This document shows positions 61,898-64,000 of a stretch of 64,000 bases of DNA, piece after piece. Source of the DNA: Paractinoplanes abujensis. GTDB lineage: Bacteria; Actinomycetota; Actinomycetes; Mycobacteriales; Micromonosporaceae. Within the stretch, counting starts at the first letter, position 1, and every line of letters starts with the position of its first letter. The translations under genes were made by a program, and so were the position numbers. The stretch is from positions 372,001-436,000 of the forward strand of contig NZ_JACHMF010000001.1 of NCBI RefSeq assembly GCF_014204895.1. The letters run 5' to 3'. The notes under the pieces were generated by a model that made no database searches, was not told where the DNA came from, and saw nothing but the letters and a program-made list of their open reading frames with translations.

Positions 61898-63204
61898 CCG
61901 GCGACGGTGAATCCGGCGTTCTTCAGGTCACCCACCGTGGCCTGCTGGATCGTGTCGAGCGCGGCGCCGAAGCCGGCCGCCTGCTTGCCCTCCGCGGCCT
62001 TGCCGAAGGCGTCGTTGTAGGAGCTGTAGGCCACATTGACGTTGGGACCGTACGTGAAGGGCTTGGTGATCTTTCCGGCCTCGGCGGCCAGCGTGTAGAA
62101 GTCGGGCTGATTGCTGAAGAACGCGGGTGGCTGGTTCAGCGCGACGCTGGTGGCGTCGGTGGCGGCCGGGTAGACGTTGGCCGTGCCGGCCAGGGCCTTG
62201 AGCGCCGCGGGGTCGGTGTTGAGCCACTTCACGAACTCGGCGGCCTGCGCCTTGTGCTTGCTCTGCGAGGTGACGCTGGTGGCCGAGCCGCCCCAGTTGC
62301 CGTTGGCGGGGGCCGCGGCGTCCCAGTTGGGCAGCAGCGCGGTCTTCCACTTGCCCTTGGTCGAGGCGGCATTGCCCTCCAGCACGCCCGGGCCCCACAC
62401 CGCTCCGAGCCAGCCCACCTGGGTGCCGTCGTTCAGGGCGGCGTTCCACTCGGGCGTGTACATCGGCTTGTTGTCGATCACGCCCTCCTGCACCAGGCCA
62501 CCCCAGTAGTCGGCGACCTTCTTGGTGGCCGGGTCGTTGATCGCGACCGTCCACGACTCGCCCTGCACGCCCCACCACGACGCGCCGGCCTGCTGCGAGA
62601 GACCGGCGAACCAGCCGGGGTCGTTGGAGGAGAAGGTGCCCAGATACTGCTTCGGATCGGCCTGGTGGATCTTGCGAGCGGCCGCCGCGTACTCGTCCCA
62701 GGTCTTCGGCACCGCCACGCCGGCCTTGTCGAACACGTCGGAGCGGTAGAAGAACATCATCGGGCCCGAGTCCTGCGGGACGCCGTAGAGGGCCTCGCCG
62801 CCGAGCGTGACCGAGTTCCAGGCCGACTCACCGAACTTGGCCTTGAGGTCGCCCGCCTCTTTGGCGATGTCGGCCACGGCGTCGGCCGCCACCAGCGTCG
62901 GGATCTTCTGATATTCGGCCTGCATGACGTCGGGCGCGCCGCTGCCCGCCTTGATCGCGGTGAGCAGCTTGGCCACGGCCGCGTCGCCGCCGTCCTGCTT
63001 GTTGACGGTCACCTGGATGTTCGGGTGCGTGGCGTTCCAGCCCTGAACGACCTTGTCCATGTTCGGCGCCCAGCTCCAATAGGTGAGCGCGACCTTCTCG
63101 TTGGGATCGGCGGCCGGGGCGTCGTCGGAGTCGTCGCCGGAGCTGCACGCGGTGGCCGTCAAAAGCAGCGCCGCGGCGAACACCGAAGCGAGTGTCTTCT
63201 TCAT
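61894..63204 (-). CDS. ABC sugar-binding lipoprotein, galactan locus
   Basis: A 436-residue binding protein. The signal peptide ends in the lipobox LTATAC, then an acidic tether. The mature part begins KVALTYWSWAPNMDKVVQGW and contains GSGAPDVMQAEYQKIPTLVA, typical of oligosaccharide binders. A GGAG ribosome site lies 6 nt before ATG 63204. First gene of the operon binding protein, MalF, MalG, LacI. The promoter is likely repressed through the sites at 63285 and 63375. Ligand inferred as galacto-oligosaccharides from the GH53 and GH35 neighbours. Confidence 0.93.
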   Translation of the reverse strand: MKKTLASVFAAALLLTATACSSGDDSDDAPAADPNEKVALTYWSWAPNMDKVVQGWNATHPNIQVTVNKQDGGDAAVAKLLTAIKAGSGAPDVMQAEYQKIPTLVAADAVADIAKEAGDLKAKFGESAWNSVTLGGEALYGVPQDSGPMMFFYRSDVFDKAGVAVPKTWDEYAAAARKIHQADPKQYLGTFSSNDPGWFAGLSQQAGASWWGVQGESWTVAINDPATKKVADYWGGLVQEGVIDNKPMYTPEWNAALNDGTQVGWLGAVWGPGVLEGNAASTKGKWKTALLPNWDAAAPANGNWGGSATSVTSQSKHKAQAAEFVKWLNTDPAALKALAGTANVYPAATDATSVALNQPPAFFSNQPDFYTLAAEAGKITKPFTYGPNVNVAYSSYNDAFGKAAEGKQAAGFGAALDTIQQATVGDLKNAGFTVAG

Positions 63205-63284
63205 CGTTGCTCCTCGATCGATGGGGCCGCGGAGGCGCGCGGCGCAGTCACTGCCGGGGAGAGACGTGCGTCACCGAACAGGAC

Positions 63285-63300
63285 CTGTGACCGGTTACAG
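63285..63300. promoter_or_regulatory. LacI operator, copy 1 (CTGTGACCGGTTACAG)
   Basis: A 16-bp inverted repeat with a single mismatched pair (G5 opposite T12), centred on CCGG. It lies 81 nt upstream of the binding-protein start and is identical to the site at 63375-63390. Confidence 0.82.
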
Positions 63301-63340
63301 TGATCCTCGCTTTCATGATTGTCAAGACCTTGCTTCTGGC

Positions 63341-63349
63341 CCGTTACAG
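63341..63349. promoter_or_regulatory. Partial operator-like half-site between the two full copies
   Basis: CCGTTACAG resembles the right half of the flanking operators (CCGGTTACAG) with one base missing, and no matching left half is seen. It may be a weak auxiliary site or chance. Confidence 0.3.
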
Positions 63350-63374
63350 CGCGGTATCGTGCGTGCTCGGCAGG

Positions 63375-63390
63375 CTGTGACCGGTTACAG
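63375..63390. promoter_or_regulatory. LacI operator, copy 2 (CTGTGACCGGTTACAG)
   Basis: Identical to copy 1 and exactly 90 nt from it, centred 23 nt upstream of the GH35 start. Two identical sites in a divergent intergenic region suggest that the repressor at 59059-60114 controls both directions, perhaps through a DNA loop. Confidence 0.82.
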
Positions 63391-63404
63391 GTTCTGGGGG
63401 ACCC

Positions 63405-64000
63405 ATGTTGTTCGTCGCGCACCACCCGTGGTCCGAGCCGCCGCTGCACCCTCGGATGAGCAACGACGAGGACGTGCGCCCGGGCGTCTCGCTGAACAGC
63501 CGGCACCTGTCGCTGGACGGCCGGCCGGTCGTGCCGGTCTCGGGCGAACTGCACTACAGCCGCGTGCCCCGGCACCGGTGGGCCGAGCGGCTGCGGCAGA
63601 TGCGCGCGGGCGGGATCACCGTCGTCTCCAGCTACGTGTTCTGGCTGCACCACGTCGCGCGCCGCGGCGAACCGCGCTTCGACGGCAACCTCGACGTGGC
63701 CGCGTTCCTGGACGAGGTGCGGGCGGCCGGGCTGCACATGATGCTGCGGATCGGACCGTGGTGCCACGGCGAGAGCCGCAACGGCGGGTTCCCCGACTGG
63801 GTGCAGCGGTCGCCGGTCGCGCACCGCACCGACGACCCGGACTACCTGGAGCTGGTCGAGGAGTGGTTCGGCCAGCTAGCCGGGCAGGTAGGAGGGGCGG
63901 AGCTGCTCGGGATCCAGGTCGAGAACGAGCTCTACGACCAGCCCGGTCACCTCGTCACGCTCAAGCGGCTGGCCCGGGCGGCCGGGATGACGGCGCCGCT
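63405..64000 (+). CDS. Glycoside hydrolase family 35 beta-galactosidase (3' end outside window)
   Basis: An open frame runs from ATG 63405 (GGGGGAC just upstream) to the window edge, 198 codons. It encodes PVVPVSGELHYSRVPRHRW, AGGITVVSSYVFWLHH, LRIGPWCHGESRNGGFPDW and LLGIQVENELYDQPGH, the conserved N-terminal barrel of GH35, with the acid/base Glu in QVENE. No signal peptide is seen, so it is probably intracellular and hydrolyses imported galacto-oligosaccharides to galactose. It is divergent from the importer operon with two shared operators. The nucleophile region is beyond the window. Confidence 0.9.
   Translation, partial: MLFVAHHPWSEPPLHPRMSNDEDVRPGVSLNSRHLSLDGRPVVPVSGELHYSRVPRHRWAERLRQMRAGGITVVSSYVFWLHHVARRGEPRFDGNLDVAAFLDEVRAAGLHMMLRIGPWCHGESRNGGFPDWVQRSPVAHRTDDPDYLELVEEWFGQLAGQVGGAELLGIQVENELYDQPGHLVTLKRLARAAGMTAP

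Overview
The window is a piece of a very high-GC actinobacterial chromosome. GTG starts, ATGA/GTGA-coupled operons, many LacI-type regulators with sugar ABC transporters, secreted hydrolases and the frequent hexamer CGTACG suggest a soil Micromonosporaceae such as Actinoplanes; that family-level guess is inference. I see no tRNA, rRNA, CRISPR array or intact insertion sequence.

Layout. (1) 1-8218: the 3' part of a giant RHS/YD-repeat polymorphic toxin with LamG domains, a HINT autoprotease and a variable C-terminal tip, followed at once by a candidate immunity gene. (2) 8443-15336: an S41-like protease, then a four-gene minus-strand operon (Gfo/Idh oxidoreductase, DUF993 aldolase-like protein, TIM-barrel isomerase, PmoA-like protein) divergent from a LacI regulator, with a palindromic operator between them. 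(3) 15.5 kb: a frameshifted orphan HINT fragment. (4) 15880-27982: a sugar-acid region. A minus-strand operon (two Gfo/Idh proteins, uronate isomerase, L-fuconate-type dehydratase, mannitol-dehydrogenase-family reductase) diverges from a LacI gene, an ABC sugar importer and a YesL-like membrane protein. (5) 28090-30836: two secreted cell-wall or chitin hydrolases (M23 and GH19-like) sharing one repeat module. (6) 30893-33081: alpha/beta hydrolase, ECF sigma factor with SnoaL-like tail, and a small STAS protein. (7) 33.1-35.0 kb: about 2 kb without a credible gene, filled by GC-rich tandem arrays whose plus strand lacks A over hundreds of bases. (8) 35058-39497: alditol-oxidase-like flavoprotein, LysR regulator, NAD-dependent epimerase and a secreted protein made of three near-identical modules. 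(9) 39632-43971: FtsH-like protease and two paralogous PHP-domain phosphatases separated by a 54-nt repeat array. (10) 44265-50376: two MMPL transporters flanking a secreted trypsin-like protease and a TetR gene. (11) 50469-57604: a large DUF4011-helicase-nuclease protein (probable defence), a STAS plus HATPase fusion and a type II NADH dehydrogenase. (12) 57859-64000: a galactan utilisation locus: GH53 galactanase, LacI regulator, ABC importer and, divergently, the start of a GH35 beta-galactosidase, with two copies of a TGTGACCGGTTACA operator between.

How the parts fit. Three LacI-controlled loci appear built to import and degrade plant-derived carbohydrate: galactan (best supported), a uronic or aldonic acid (good enzyme assignments, substrate uncertain) and an unknown sugar (DUF993 operon). 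The most interesting uncharacterised items are the toxin tip with its beta-helix-like partner, the DUF993 operon, the STAS-HATPase fusion, the triple-module secreted protein under a palindromic operator, and the A-free minisatellites. Assignments come from reading motifs and family resemblance; no database search was possible.
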